Positions 56,655 through 60,619 of a DNA stretch of 60,619 nt are shown here, piece by piece. Numbering within the stretch: position 1 is the first letter of the stretch; the number at the start of each line of letters is the position of its first letter. Under the pieces are notes generated by a model that had not been told where the DNA came from, ran no database searches, and saw only the letters and a list, made by a program, of their open reading frames with translations. This DNA is from Rhodoferax sp. (GTDB lineage Bacteria > Pseudomonadota > Gammaproteobacteria > Burkholderiales > Burkholderiaceae_C): contig JARWZT010000024.1 in assembly GCA_029866205.1 (NCBI GenBank), positions 1-60,619 on the forward strand, given 5' to 3'. The position numbers were made by a program, and so were the translations under genes.

Positions 56655-56813
56655 ATGTGGAAAATTGCAGTGGGTTTTGCGGTCTTTGCGGGCTTGGCCC
56701 TGTTCATCCTGAGCAAAGGCGGCGACATTGACATGAGTGGTGAGAAGCACGGGGACACTACCCACACTGAGGCGCCCGCGGCGCCTGCATCTGCCGCTGC
56801 AGCCAGCAAGTAA
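56655..56813 (+). CDS. 52-residue single-span membrane peptide
   Basis: Encodes 52 residues. One membrane segment (about residues 3-22) is followed by a polar tail with KHGDTTHTEAPAAPASAAAA. GAAGGAATT precedes ATG 56655. The codon use, the good ribosome site and the terminator on each side make it a credible gene. I do not recognise a family. It may be transcribed by read-through from the transporter or from its own promoter. Confidence 0.65.
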   Translation: MWKIAVGFAVFAGLALFILSKGGDIDMSGEKHGDTTHTEAPAAPASAAAASK

Positions 56814-56818
56814 TGCAG

Positions 56819-56842
56819 AAGGGCCCCAAGTGGCCCTTTTTT
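56819..56842 (+). terminator. Intrinsic terminator after the small membrane peptide
   Basis: AAGGGCC (56819-56825) and GGCCCTT (56832-56838) form a 7-bp stem with a 6-nt loop, followed by TTTT. The outer TGCA/TGCA bases could extend the structure. Confidence 0.85.
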
Positions 56843-56887
56843 GCAGGTCCGGTTTGCCGGAGATAACAACATGTCTAAAATGAAACC

Positions 56888-57340
56888 ATGTTGTTAATAA
56901 AAACAGAAAAAGGCCAGATCGCTTTCAATGCGCGCTCTGGCCTTTTTTCGCCATGCCAGCGTGCTGCGTTCATATTATTTGATGGCCACAAGTTGGTGGC
57001 GGACGTTGTGGGCACCATGGCGCCCCTGGGACTCACAGAGGGTGATGTAAGCGCAATGCTGGAGCGCGGATTTTTATCCAGGATGGCTCCAGAGGCGCTG
57101 TCCGCACCCGCCAAACGCGATGCCCCCACCGCAACCCTGCGGACCGACCAAGAGCGTTACTTGCTTGCCAAGCCGCTGGCGACACAGATCACCGCGCAGC
57201 TCGGAATATGGGGTTTCAGGTTGAATCTGGCCGTGGAGGCGGCGCCAGGTACGCCGGCGCTTTTGCTGCTGCTTCCCAACATTCAGGCTGCCGCCGGCTT
57301 AGAAGCCTGTTTTGAATTGGAACGCGCTCTCAAAGGATAA
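56888..57340 (+). CDS. Uncharacterised soluble protein
   Basis: Encodes 150 residues. No motif or membrane segment is recognised. The N-terminal 85 residues look globular (LVADVVGTMAPLGLTEGDVS) and resemble a winged-helix-like arrangement. A loop with KRDAPTATLRTDQER follows, then a C-terminal alpha/beta part. It precedes the UvrA-family gene by 47 nt in the same direction, which suggests co-transcription. No function is claimed. Confidence 0.6.
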   Translation: MLLIKTEKGQIAFNARSGLFSPCQRAAFILFDGHKLVADVVGTMAPLGLTEGDVSAMLERGFLSRMAPEALSAPAKRDAPTATLRTDQERYLLAKPLATQITAQLGIWGFRLNLAVEAAPGTPALLLLLPNIQAAAGLEACFELERALKG

Positions 57341-57387
57341 TCCGCAACTCCTAGAATGCTCCTCCCCATCTGCAGAGAGCATTCACT

Positions 57388-60619
<3,232 letters not shown>

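Overview
The window is a chromosomal segment of a betaproteobacterium, most likely a member of the Comamonadaceae (Rhodoferax/Polaromonas-like). This rests on gene order and protein character: tuf-tRNA(Trp)-secE-nusG-rplKAJL-rpoBC, rsmB-DUF4390-ntrYX, corC-lnt and glyQ-glyS-gmhB-plsC are typical Burkholderiales neighbourhoods. Nearly all genes use GC-rich codons. No species can be named from the sequence alone.

Layout. 1-12.5 kb is the translation/transcription core: the end of tuf, tRNA-Trp, secE, nusG, four ribosomal protein genes, rpoB and rpoC. It has a UUCG-capped attenuator-like hairpin between rplL and rpoB and a perfect 13-bp stem terminator after rpoC. 12.5-18 kb holds a short LemA-like protein, rsmB, a DUF4390 protein and an NtrY/NtrX-type two-component system whose regulator has no AAA+ domain. 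18-30.6 kb is housekeeping and envelope: an MBL hydrolase, a GNAT protein, corC-lnt, a D-aminoacylase-family amidohydrolase with a BASS transporter, glyQS, gmhB, plsC and a YgjP-like metalloprotease.

30.6-53.7 kb is dominated by leucine/isovalerate catabolism, in two parts. The first part is under a LiuR-type MerR regulator with a perfect 26-bp palindromic operator. It holds an MBL hydrolase, a PaaI thioesterase, isovaleryl-CoA dehydrogenase, a beta-carbonic anhydrase, AceK, a thiolase and a second acyl-CoA dehydrogenase. The second part lies divergent to an AraC-type regulator. It holds the methylcrotonyl-CoA carboxylase beta and alpha subunits, separated by a secreted alpha/beta hydrolase, then a GhrA-like reductase and HMG-CoA lyase. 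Methylglutaconyl-CoA hydratase (liuC) is not in the window. The genes would take isovaleryl-CoA to acetyl-CoA and acetoacetate. Carbonic anhydrase plausibly supplies bicarbonate to the carboxylase, and AceK plausibly adjusts the glyoxylate shunt to the acetyl-CoA produced.

Between these two parts (38.9-44.8 kb) lies an accessory-looking block. It has a small membrane protein that seems to start at ATT, an NTF2-like protein, a TfoX-N protein, rhodanese and YchJ genes, and an unrecognised gene pair encoding an outer-membrane beta-barrel and a large, AT-rich lipoprotein. This pair is the best candidate for an undescribed system here.

53.8-60.6 kb has a LysE exporter, an MHS-type transporter with a roughly 155-residue insert in a predicted periplasmic loop, a 52-residue membrane protein between terminators, an orphan gene, and a UvrA-family gene running off the end. 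That gene carries two in-frame copies of one 23-nt dispersed repeat and a 15-bp inverted repeat in its C-terminal extension. No CRISPR array, insertion sequence, prophage or rRNA gene was seen.
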